Assembly (NCBI GenBank): GCA_029204225.1
Contig: CM055092.1
Coordinates: 85,856,032 to 85,920,031 of the forward strand
Source of the DNA: Diphasiastrum complanatum
Taxonomy: Eukaryota; Streptophyta; Lycopodiopsida; Lycopodiales; Lycopodiaceae
Direction: 5' to 3'
Length of the DNA stretch: 64,000 bases
Position 1 is the stretch's first letter, and the number at the start of each line of letters is the position of its first letter. Position numbers and translations under genes: made by a program. Shown here piece after piece: positions 30,626-40,165 of the stretch. The notes below the pieces were generated by a model, which saw nothing but the letters and a program-made list of their open reading frames with translations, searched no databases and had not been told where the DNA came from.

Positions 30626-32869
30626 GTGGGGATATCCAGTCCCCAAGACACGGGAGCAGCCCAACAGTCACAAGATCAACAATCACAGGCCCAGCAAGTC
30701 CACATATTGGACACATCTCAATATTTTGATGCTGCAGACCTGATGGAGATAAGCGACGACGAGCCAGCAAAGGGGACGTCAGGAAGAAGTCAGACACCTC
30801 CACTAACCACCACAACCTCCACCACCACCACCGCCGCCACCACAATAGTCACTAACATCACCCCTCCACCACCTCCACCTCCACCTCCATCTTCAGTTCT
30901 AATACCACGTCTATTTTTTTGTTTAGCCTCATCATCCCACACCCCAGATCAGTACCCAACCCTCTCTAACCCTGAAAAGCTCACTGAAGCAGCCAAACGT
31001 TCAATGATTGGCTTATCCGAAACGAACTACCACATGCATTGGTTGGTGAGCCAGCATCAAGTTCTAGAGAGCAAGGTCCAACATCAAGACCAAGAGATTG
31101 CGCGATATCAAAGGCTAGCCAACGAAAAGGAAAAAGAGGCAGTAGAAACCAGATCCGCGATGGCCAGGCAGAAATCCACTCTGGAAGAGGTCCAGCAGCA
31201 ACTGAAGCACCAGATGGTCCAAATCGACCAAGTACGAGACGGATCATCGGGTGCAATGACAATCGATGCTCCTCCCGTCAAGCCCGAGGACATTAAAATC
31301 CAGGCCCCACAGGCCTCAGCCATCCGGATGGAGAAATACATAAGGCTGATCCAAGAGCGAGAAGCCGATAAGAAGAATTTTGAAAACATTGTGGTGAAAC
31401 AAGAGAAGATCATCCTGGAGTCCCAGAAGCAGCTGGAAGAAACAACGAAGGCCTTGGAGCAAGTCTTGGACAAGGTGAACCAATTATGGGACACGACGTG
31501 CAAGGCCAAAGCAGGTGCTCATGTAACGAAGCCACAGGACGATGATGGGAATGATGGAGCAGGGAATCAGGAAGGGCAAACCCACCCTTCAGTCGGTAGC
31601 TCGGGATCAGGTGGCCAGAGAGTCGACGCTGCTTCTAGAACTTTTTTCCGACCCCCTCCCACCTTTAACTCTTCTTCCTACTCCGCATTTAATTTTTCTG
31701 AAATATTCATTCCAACTTACCCAATTCTTCCATCTTCTCTTTCTTCATCACCTCCTAGCCAAATAATGGGCCCATCAAAAGGTCCAACTGACACTTACAA
31801 AGCCCGACGAGACGAGTTCATCCAACAACTCCACTCCCTTGGTGCTACGTATAACTTATTGTTTTCACCTCCTCCTAAACTGTTCACCCCCGCACCCCTC
31901 TCCCTAGATCATTCCATCCCCGACCTTCCAGAAACTAACACAGACATTGGAGCCGATGATGACTTCATGGCTGACCAACCGGAGACAAGAAGATTCTCGC
32001 CCAGGCCAGACACGGGTGCAGATGAGCCGTCGACAAGCGAGCGAGCAAAAGAGAAAGATATAGGCACCAAGGCCCTAGACGATTATCTGGCAAGGCCATC
32101 CCAACCGCGTAGGACAACTTCTCCTACCAGGCCCAGAGGCAAACTGGCTGACACGAGAGAGTCAGAGAAGTTTGAGAAGAAATACCCTCCCAACATGAGG
32201 GGAGGCAAAGAAGACATTGATCAAAGCCAATATTCCACCAGGGCCGAGATCATTGCCGCGCTACAACTGCAGCCAGAATGGTGGAGTAAAGTCCTGAAGG
32301 ATAACAGGCGACTTCAGGAGTATTTGAAGGCACCGGCATGGAAGCGAGTGGATCCCTTCTACATGCCACTCAAACGCAGAAATCCATGGCCGGTGAAAAA
32401 GCCTCGAGTGAAGTTAGTAAACTGGCCAGTCATTCCGGGAATTACAGAGAGGACCTCCTCGGATGATCTGAGGCTACAGTTACTAGACTTCGGGCATAAA
32501 TACAAGTCAAGTGCCGATTTCTATGTGCAGGAAAGTGCCGAATATTGCAGATCAATGGCCTTCCTGATGCAGCAAGAGTGTTTTTGGGATCGAGGCTTGG
32601 ATCCCATTAGGATCAACCCAAATACGGCCCTCCAGTCAGAAGAAGACCATGAAATGATGGCCAGGCTATACTACAGAGCGGCTTTCATGTCATCATGCTA
32701 TGTGACCATGGTGGAAGACTGGCAAGAGATGGGCTTCGCAGAGAAGATAAGGGAATATCTGGGGCCCCTCAGTTTCGGAAGTAAGCTCCGCTTCCAGGTT
32801 TTTGAAGCCCTAGGACAAAAAATGAGCGAGCGGAAGCAGATGGCACGACGACGAGGCGAGCAGTACTAG
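30626..32869 (+). CDS. Gypsy extra ORF, 747 codons, intact from mid-protein
   Basis: An uninterrupted frame starts MGISSPQDTGAAQQSQDQQ and ends RRGEQY. Parts: acidic VADLMEISDDE-like start, Thr and Pro runs (about residues 50-95), a coiled coil (about 130-290), a disordered Pro/Ser region, KEDIDQSQYSTRAEIIAALQ, LKAPAWKRVDPFYMPLKRRN and a C-terminal ordered region ending in EYLGPLSFGSKLRFQVFE. It corresponds to the second two thirds of the broken minus-strand ORF. The apparent start Met is simply the first in-frame Met after the truncation point. A long open frame in an otherwise dead locus suggests recent insertion or selection in source copies. The function is unknown. Confidence 0.65.
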   Translation: MGISSPQDTGAAQQSQDQQSQAQQVHILDTSQYFDAADLMEISDDEPAKGTSGRSQTPPLTTTTSTTTTAATTIVTNITPPPPPPPPPSSVLIPRLFFCLASSSHTPDQYPTLSNPEKLTEAAKRSMIGLSETNYHMHWLVSQHQVLESKVQHQDQEIARYQRLANEKEKEAVETRSAMARQKSTLEEVQQQLKHQMVQIDQVRDGSSGAMTIDAPPVKPEDIKIQAPQASAIRMEKYIRLIQEREADKKNFENIVVKQEKIILESQKQLEETTKALEQVLDKVNQLWDTTCKAKAGAHVTKPQDDDGNDGAGNQEGQTHPSVGSSGSGGQRVDAASRTFFRPPPTFNSSSYSAFNFSEIFIPTYPILPSSLSSSPPSQIMGPSKGPTDTYKARRDEFIQQLHSLGATYNLLFSPPPKLFTPAPLSLDHSIPDLPETNTDIGADDDFMADQPETRRFSPRPDTGADEPSTSERAKEKDIGTKALDDYLARPSQPRRTTSPTRPRGKLADTRESEKFEKKYPPNMRGGKEDIDQSQYSTRAEIIAALQLQPEWWSKVLKDNRRLQEYLKAPAWKRVDPFYMPLKRRNPWPVKKPRVKLVNWPVIPGITERTSSDDLRLQLLDFGHKYKSSADFYVQESAEYCRSMAFLMQQECFWDRGLDPIRINPNTALQSEEDHEMMARLYYRAAFMSSCYVTMVEDWQEMGFAEKIREYLGPLSFGSKLRFQVFEALGQKMSERKQMARRRGEQY

Positions 32870-33056
32870 CATGAAGTTCTCAAGCGGGCTGGTATGTAGT
32901 GGCCAGTTGAGAGACTTCCAATTTTGGCGAATAAATTTTGCGGATAATAAGCACCTGGTTTTACGAAAGCAAACGAAGATCCACGCTTTTCCAAGTGCCA
33001 AGCAGAAGACATCACCGGTGTTGCAGTGGGTCCTGCAACAGATTAGGGGTGGATAA

Positions 33057-34127
33057 TGTTAGCAGATTTCAGAGAATCCTTAGATGCCGAGCCAAGCTGA
33101 AGACACAAGTTATCTCTCACCCATGACCGAGGAGGTCTCAGAAGGAAGAGAGCAGAAGAAGTTGAGAGCCGAGGAAATACTAGCTAGGAAGATAGTGATT
33201 AACTATGTGAGCCTACATGGTGTATCCCAAAGAAGGAATGACCATGTAGGAGCTAGTAACATTTCCTTGAATAATTGTAATAAATGTAGACCCCCCTTAA
33301 AATAGTAAGAGTGAGCCACCTTTTGATGGTGACCTCTAGTGGAAGGGCAACTTCCACATGTAATTTCCAGTTTGGTGGAATTGCCACTTGGGCAGCCTTC
33401 TTGCTTATTTAAGGGCCCCCCTCTCTTGTGAGGGAGCTTTGATTGTATTTCAAGTTCTCTTGAGCTAATAAAGAGGATCCTCCACGAGTTCTTGAAGAAC
33501 ACTAAGCTCCTTGTTCATGGCAATGCTCTTGAGTGAGGTTTCTATGAGCATGCTTGATTCCCTTATATTGTGGATTAACTAGGATCTTGTTTCTTTGTTT
33601 CTTGCTTAGTTGTGGATTAGGATTCAGTTCTTGTTGTGGATTAAAGTAGGATTTAAAGTAAACTAGATAGGCTGGTTTGTGGCATAGATCTTGCACATTT
33701 CCTTACAATCCTGTTCTTGATTGTTCTTGAGTAATCTAAGCATCAAGTGATGAGTGTTTCTTGATTCTTAGATTGTTAAAATGCTGCTAGAAATCTTGTT
33801 TCTTGTTCTTGTTTCTTGAATCTTGTTTTTAGTAGCTAATCTAGTTCTTGATTGTTCTTTGATTCAGTAGTTAGTGTAGGTTTGCTCCCTGCTCTGAAAC
33901 GCTGATCCTCTTGAGCTGTAGATGGTTACATGGTTAGTGTATGCATGTAGCTAAGTATCAAACCCGTTCTCCCATTGACAGGCTGGAAAATACATTGAAA
34001 CTGAGAAATGCTTCTGCTGTTGATTGTTCTAACAAGTAGATAATTTATAACAAACTGTAACGTCAGAAGCAATAAAAGAAAGAAAAGAGACAAAACCGTG
34101 TTCACAGATTCAGTGAATCTGTGAACG
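33057..34127 (+). repeat. LTR of the plus-strand gypsy copy
   Basis: Begins TGTTAGCAGATTTCAGAG after a polypurine tract and ends ...ATCTGTGAACG (last A of a CA end apparently changed to G; the sister copy has ACA). Length 1071 bp. It contains aataaagaggatcc, a polyadenylation-like site, at 33466. It is followed at once by a PBS-like sequence, so it has a 3' LTR context on its left and a 5' LTR context on its right. Confidence 0.65.
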
Positions 34128-34143
34128 TTAGGCGCCGTTGTCC
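34128..34143 (+). other. PBS-like site after the gypsy LTR
   Basis: TTAGGCGCCGTTGTCC closely resembles TTGGCGCCGTTGCC, the primer binding site seen after 5' LTRs of many plant Athila/Tat-type gypsy elements. It is absent after the sister LTR at 24216. Confidence 0.5.
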
Positions 34144-34150
34144 ACAACAT

Positions 34151-34152
<2 letters not shown>

Positions 34153-34242
<90 letters not shown>
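34153..34242. repeat. (GA)n microsatellite
   Basis: About 90 bp of uninterrupted ga dinucleotides. Confidence 0.97.
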
Positions 34243-34243
<1 letters not shown>

Positions 34244-34246
<3 letters not shown>

Positions 34247-34802
34247 TCGTGAGAACCGTGACTAAGAGAGAGAGAGGGAGAGCATCCGAAAGAGATTTGG
34301 TGATTCGATTTGGTGTTATAACGATTGTTCAACGATGGATGCTATAACATAATAACATCATTATTATAACGATGGTTCCAATGATGGATGCTATAACATC
34401 TGTATCAGTGCTTCAACGATGTTTCAACGATGGATGCTATAACATCTGTATCAGTTCAACGATGGTGGTTCATACTACAAAAGTTACTCACTCACTGCAG
34501 CTCGTCTCTCACTGCAGCTCTAAATTACTCCTCAATTTTTCAGGACGTTGGGACAGGTAGTTATCCCATAGATTTCATAGCTGCAAACTTAGATTGGGTG
34601 AATATGATGGTGATTGATTATCATGCAAGTTGGGAGCCAAACACAATTGGAGCACACACAACTCTAAACCGTGTTCTTAAAATGTTTTCTAAACCATGTT
34701 CCCAAACCGTATTCAGACATTGGGACAGACAACTATCCCATAGATTTCATAGACTCCATTTGTCTAGAATTGCCTGCAAGATTCATCCATTTGGACTCAT
34801 TT

Positions 34803-34860
<58 letters not shown>

Positions 34861-35599
34861 GTCTGTGTGTCTGTGTGTGTATTCAATGTGTGGGTTTGAA
34901 AAACATTCATCACAAAAATCCAAACTATTATAAAAAGTTGAAGCAGCAACAATTTCATAATCCAATATTTTTAAGAAATAGACATCATGTCATCTGATAA
35001 TTCAAAGACCAATACCTGGGCATACACCAGGTCATCTAACATTGGCTCAAAGTCACTAAGTCTAACAACACTAACATGTCTCCAAACATATGCCACATTT
35101 CTGAGTAACATATCTACATCTAATAGGAATCAATATTCTCTTGGCATAAAATATCTTCTCCTTTGTTGTTGGAATAAGAACTTTGCATAAGCTTCTATCA
35201 ACCACAAAATGGAGCTGCGAGACACCTCATCACTAAAACAAAATAACTCCGTCAGGTCTCACACAAAAGTCCTGTGATTTATGTAGATCTTCGACATCTG
35301 CAACAACACCAAGAATGTCAAAAAAAAAATGTACATACAACAACACATAATCTTAACAACATATGATAACTCTGCATTCAACAATTGCAAAGTATGTAAC
35401 AACATCACTAACATAACCAATTACCTCCATAGTATCTAGCAGCAAGGCAAGAAGGTTGAAGGCAACATGAAGTTGAATCTGGTAGGAAGTTGAAGGCGAC
35501 CAGTCAAAAACAACTACATTATCTCACCACATGTACTCGCCAAACAACTACATGTACACAACCTTCTCCGTGTACAAAATTTGACAGATTTTCTCTCCG
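34244..35599. other. Gene-free spacer with short 'acgatggatgctataacat' repeats
   Basis: Between 34320 and 34460 a 'caacgatggatgctataacatc' unit recurs three to four times. No gene is seen. Confidence 0.5.
34802..34858. repeat. (TA)n(GA)n compound microsatellite
   Basis: A ta run of about 18 bp followed by about 40 bp of ga. Confidence 0.97.
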
Positions 35600-35745
35600 A
35601 ATCTAACTCTAACTCTAACTCTAACTCTACCCTACATCCCAAATGCTAAGTCTAACTCCAAATCTAACTCCAACTCTAACTCTAACTCTACCCTACATCC
35701 CAAATGCTAAGTCTAACTTCAATTCTAACTCTAACTGTACCTTGC
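35600..35745. repeat. (CTAACT)n-based tandem repeat
   Basis: Runs of ctaact alternate with the segment ctaccctacatcccaaatgc; the higher-order unit of about 70 bp occurs twice. It is not the plant telomere heptamer. Confidence 0.85.
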
Positions 35746-35784
35746 ATCTGGAAACCATAAACCATAATCATCACTTCAAACTTA

Positions 35785-37285
35785 CTACTGCAACACTTCT
35801 GAATACACAATGTTTTGAGGGTACCTCACCACTCCATCCACATCCGTAAATCGATTGTCCTTGTCAATAATAAGCACACGAAGACTTGCTGCATTTTGCA
35901 CTCTCAAAAGTGCAACATACAGCTGCCCATGACTAAACATAGGCCAAGGCAAATACAATCCAATCGTGTCCATATTTTGCCCCTGTGCTTTGTTTATTGT
36001 CATGGCAAATGCTGCTCAGATAGAAAACTGGACCCTCTGCAATTCAAACCGTATATTCGAATCGCTTGGCACTATAGGAATACGTAGAATAAGGACTCTA
36101 CTCCCCATATTCTTCCCGGTCACTATCTCTGCCTCTATGACCTGTCCACCTAATCTGAGGATGATTAATCTTCTGTCATTGCACAATCCCTTGTGCGATA
36201 CTATCGATCGTAACAACATCACAATCATCCCAATCTTCAACACCAACTTATGTGGAGGACACTCACTTGGTTGCACGCTATTCAAATACTCTATAGGGTG
36301 GACATTAGAGCCCTCACACTCAACAACACTATCGGCAATATAAAAGGTGAAAACGTCACCCGGAAGCTGCTCATCAACCCTCGCATTGATCTCATCCACA
36401 TCTTTGTTCAATGGGGTCAATATTGCATGACTCCTCAAAAACTCAACATCCTTACAAGGTCGCGCAACATCAGGAAATGTGAATGAAATCAATTCGCCCA
36501 CATCACGCGTCCTTACACACATGCCCTCCGACAGGGAAATCAAGTCCAAATCACGATGCATGAATGTGGGCTCACGACCATCTCCCACACTCAGCATATA
36601 ATCTGCAAACCTCAACTGCTCATCCTTATCACCACCCTCCACGCCCATGACGTGCATGTTCTTGTCAATTTATGCACCTCCATGTGTTTCCACAAATGTG
36701 AACACTTCAGCGAAGCATTGACAATCTGCGCCCGACTTCCACGCGGTACCACTGGTAGAAACTGTCGAAAATCACCCTCGAAAACAACTGGAACTCGTCG
36801 ATACTCAATATATCTCGTAGAGATCGATCTACGCACTCCATAGCATACTTAGGTGCCATGGGAGCCTCATCCCAAATGATCAGTCGACATGCCATCAAAA
36901 GAGTACCTAATGCAGATTGCTTAGAAATGTTGCATGTCGAGCTCTCATTCAATTCCATCGAAGGAATTTTAAACCAAGAGTGTGCGGTCCTACCACCTTT
37001 CATCAACAATGCAGCAATCCGATACGATGCAACTGCCAATGCTATCCACCCTTGTGCATGCACGTACAACAACATAACACTATAAAGGTGCGTCTTGCCT
37101 GTACCACCCGGACCATCTACAAAAAACACTCCATCCACTCTCTGAACAACATGCTCATGTACTACATGGTTGAAAATCTTTCGCTGATCCACGTTCAATC
37201 TCCTCTGAAGGGTTCTTGTCGACAAACATCTCCTCGTGAAACAATGGAGATGAACCAAAATCGGCATCGGAGAACCTAAACCCAA
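35785..37285 (-). pseudogene. Helitron PIF1-like helicase domain
   Basis: Frames 37285-36707, 36836-36612, 36657-36016 and 36003-35785 contain Walker A (GPGGTGKTHLYSVM), Walker B (LIIWDEAPM), motif III (VVFEGDFRQFLPV), ILTPLNKDVDEIN, and the C-terminal MTINKAQGQ plus LPWPMFSHGQLYVALLRVQ. These are the SF1B PIF1 motifs in order. Canonical Helitrons have KSQGQ and ALSRV; here KAQGQ and ALLRV. At least two frame breaks and one stop make it inactive as it stands. Confidence 0.85.
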
Positions 37286-37501
37286 AATTCACCAACGACT
37301 TTCCAGCTGTCTGCATGTGCGACTCCACATCATTAATAGCTCTCTCTACCAAAACCTGACTCACAAAAATGGTCTCGCACGTTATTGGCTATCCTAACTC
37401 GTGCGCATAATCCTCAACTAAATGTGCTCTATGCTTCTCTAGAGCTCCAATGGGTCGAAAGGGACACATGTCAAAAGAAGCACAACGAACATGAGACATA
37501 G

Positions 37502-38128
37502 CTACAATGGAGTGCCCCATGACATCGCCTCGCGCAAGCAGCAACTCCACTCATTCGTGTAATTTATCAAAAGTCTGTGTCTACAAGCATCTCTGAATGA
37601 CTGAAACAACTCACCATCAGCCGTGCGCAAGTCCTCAAAGCTGGTTGCACCTCTAACATGAGCCAAAAGAACTTGCATATAGAACTTCTTCCCTTCGGAG
37701 GGGTGTACAAAATACATGCGACCAATGGTAGGAGTTGTCTGCATGTTGATTCGACGGGTCCACCTACGCGTTTTTTTGTTATACCAATATTGTCTCGACA
37801 AGTCATGGTACAACAACTCTCGAGCCTCCGAATCACCACTTCTGTTCAATTCAAAGGATGCTATCAAAGTGGTACCTAAACGCCCATCTAAGACCTCCTC
37901 TAAATCCACTCCCTCACTGAAGTACACCAATTCTTGTCCAGGGAGATGAATTGCCAATTGGGTCACCACTGGCTTATGAGCACCCATAGAAAGCCCCAAC
38001 AATCGCCAACATGACTCACTGGCTGAGAAGTATCGAGCATTAAGAAATTGCTCTATCTCATCCACTCGTCCTGATGTCTGACCACCGCCCTCTGCAGCCC
38101 CCACCGTAATCATACCAAAATATACCAT
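37502..38128 (-). pseudogene. Helitron replicase, region between Rep and helicase
   Basis: The 208-residue frame reads DEIEQFLNARYFSASESCWR, then QLAIHLPGQELVYF, the block that lies after the Rep tyrosine motif and before the helicase, and ends with ELFQSFRDACRHRLLIN. Its first residues (MVYFGMITVGAAEGGG) continue directly from the end of the N-terminal domain, so the roughly 100-200 residues with HUH and tyrosines that normally lie between are missing. Confidence 0.75.
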
Positions 38129-39256
38129 CGTTCTTCAGTAGGTCGATCAAATGCTGAAGCTTTATGCTAAAAACCCTCGATACCAAATCAGGCCTATCTG
38201 CAGCTTTCTACTGGAATCGCAACTCTCTCCTCACCTCCAACCAATTTGGGTTCACCGTCATCGTGATAAACAAATCGGGAGAACCCAACTCCCTAATGAC
38301 GGCCATAGCATCTTGGTATTGCTGATGAATATGACGCGCTGAACCGATGTATGAAGATGGAAGCACTACACGCGTTCCTATGTCGCTAGAGGATGAGCTC
38401 CCACGACATCAATAATACCACTACAAATTTCTCTACGGAAATTATGCTGATTATTGTAGTAGTAATTCATGCTATTTTGCACCATCTTTGCCATCATGTC
38501 ACACGCATACTCTTGCAACAGCCTTCCACCCAGATGGATCGGTGAAACATACTTTGCACGAACCTGTAAATGATAGCAGTAAAACTCTCGAACGGTGACA
38601 ACTCTGTGACTACCCTCTAAATGCTCTTCAAAAGCATTAGAAAGTGCGTCGTTACGGACATCATCATCGGCACGTGCGTCATCTCTGACATGCACATGTA
38701 GGATTCCCGGATACCACCCATCGGTACCAAATGGAAATAACATTAAAAAATGCAATGCATCATATGATGAATGTTGTTGTGTGATGAACTGCAAACCATT
38801 TTGAATGGAATGTAGTATGATGTCATGCATTCCGTCACTCGGGGTCGTGTCTAAAGGCATAAGCACCTCAATCTCATTGCTCGTGGGAGCATTGAATTGC
38901 CTACTCACTCTACTCTACGAACAACTTGATACTATGTGAAGAATATCCCTTGTGATGTTCTCCTGCATGATCCGCACAACGTTCTTAAAACATTGCGCAA
39001 ATGGACTCACATCCACCATCATGCTCTACAAGATAGAGAGAACATCACGCCTAAGCTCAAAGTTCAGAGATAATCTCTGATCCATTTGCAAATCATCACC
39101 ATCCATGAAGTAGATCTGCGAAAAAGAAGGCCTATCTGATGACAACAAACAACCAATGTGGTGGTACAACCACGCAAACACTCGAAATGTGTATGCGCCG
39201 CCTACGGAGTTGGAGGTGGATCTATCCAGATTCACCCCAAGAGATGCGAATGCCAA
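38129..39256 (-). pseudogene. Helitron N-terminal domain (Helitron_like_N)
   Basis: Frames give LAFASLGVNLDRS, YTFRVFAWLYHHIGCLL, a SYDALHFLMLFPFGTDGWYP segment, TVREFYCYHLQVR, LGGRLLQEYACDMMAKM, then after the stop at 38378 LPSSYIGSARHIHQQYQDAM and GSPDLFITMTVNPNW. All are hallmarks of the domain that precedes HUH in Helitron Rep. One in-frame stop lies at 38206 (Gln codon to TAG-type change). Confidence 0.8.
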
Positions 39257-39524
39257 TGAGTTATTTTAACCTCTTCGTAAAATGAGCTCCCGAGTCATCG
39301 GAGGACGTGTACAAACGAAATAGCTCAAAAGGCGATGATGGCATCAAAGGCAAACGCACCTTGCCTTTCATGCAACATAAATGACTATTCCTTTCTACTT
39401 TCCATCGCAAGGCCGAACAACAACCACATGCAAACTCCATCTATCACAAATCATGATGGATGGAGTCAGGGGCGATCTGCCCACCTCAAATAACCTACCA
39501 ACCCTATCTAGAGCTCTCCTCTTT

Positions 39525-40164
39525 GCCTGAAATCTACGCCCCTGTCAGCTAGCTCTAGCTGATCTAGACTCTACCTCTAGAGTCCTATATGGCGGGTGAT
39601 TACGCACCTCCTTGGGCATAACACAGGGTGTTGGTGGACCACCCCTACCTAAAAACCTCCTCTTCGCATAGTATCTACGCCTCAACCTTTTAGTCCTAGC
39701 TTATCTAGACTCGACCTCAGGTGTCCTATACGACGGGTGGTTACGCACCTCCTCAAGCATAACCACCTTTACAAAAGTTGAATCTGCACCTAAAGACGTC
39801 AACAAAACCATGTCTCTTGACTCTTCTCCTCCGCTCTAATCTACGCTCCCTCTCCGACCTAGACTCCAACTTCGACGTTCTCTACATGGCATTGCCACGC
39901 ACGTGCTCTAGTGTGACAACCCCGCCCTGAACTACCCACAACATTGACACCAACAATCACTATGTGCTCGATGCTTTGCAAGTTTGAAACCAAACTTGCG
40001 GTCGAACATGTTGCCTCCTCAACGACACGAACTATAGGTGCAAGCGACAACGCCCTACACACTGCTTGCCGCTTCCTACGCAACCTCCTCCTTCTTGTAG
40101 ACTGGCTCTCACCCTCCAGAGTGATGTATGAAGGGTTGCCTCGCACACACTCGGGAGTGTCCAC
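39525..40164 (-). repeat. Basic repeat units at the Helitron protein N-terminus
   Basis: Four diverged units on the minus strand (about 40160-40070, 39915-39840, 39745-39660, 39615-39525) each read like V-R-x-(N/H)-P-x-Y-R-T-x-E-x-E-S-R followed by an Arg-rich stretch. The first begins MDTPECVRGNPSYITLEGES. Confidence 0.55.
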
Positions 40165-40165
40165 G

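Larger units (their letters stand above)
30623..34127 (+). mobile_element. Ty3/gypsy element, plus-strand copy (extra ORF and LTR)
   Basis: The sequence from tggggatatccag at 30623 onward is the inverted copy of 27200-24216: extra ORF, polypurine tract (33040-33056) and LTR (33057-34127). Identity by eye is well above 90 percent over coding and LTR parts. Everything upstream of the extra ORF's middle (gag, pol, N-terminal part) is absent; the copy begins directly at the minisatellite. Confidence 0.75.
35785..40165 (-). mobile_element. Helitron replicase-helicase remnant
   Basis: Minus-strand frames give, in order, a basic repeat-rich N-terminus (40165-39525), Helitron N-terminal domain (39256-38128), a linker with DEIEQFLNARYFSASESCWR (38128-37502) and a PIF1-type helicase (37285-35785). 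This order is specific to Helitron RepHel proteins. Stops and shifts occur at most joints, and the HUH part is absent. I could not find the TC 5' end or the CTRR 3' end with its hairpin, so the limits given are coding limits. Confidence 0.85.

Noticed and set aside
24216-34127. Plastid-like or viral inverted repeat
   Set aside because: The arms contain gypsy LTR, PPT and extra ORF, so a pair of retrotransposon copies explains them.
35600-35745. Interstitial telomere repeat
   Set aside because: The unit is CTAACT, not CCCTAAA, and alternates with unrelated sequence.
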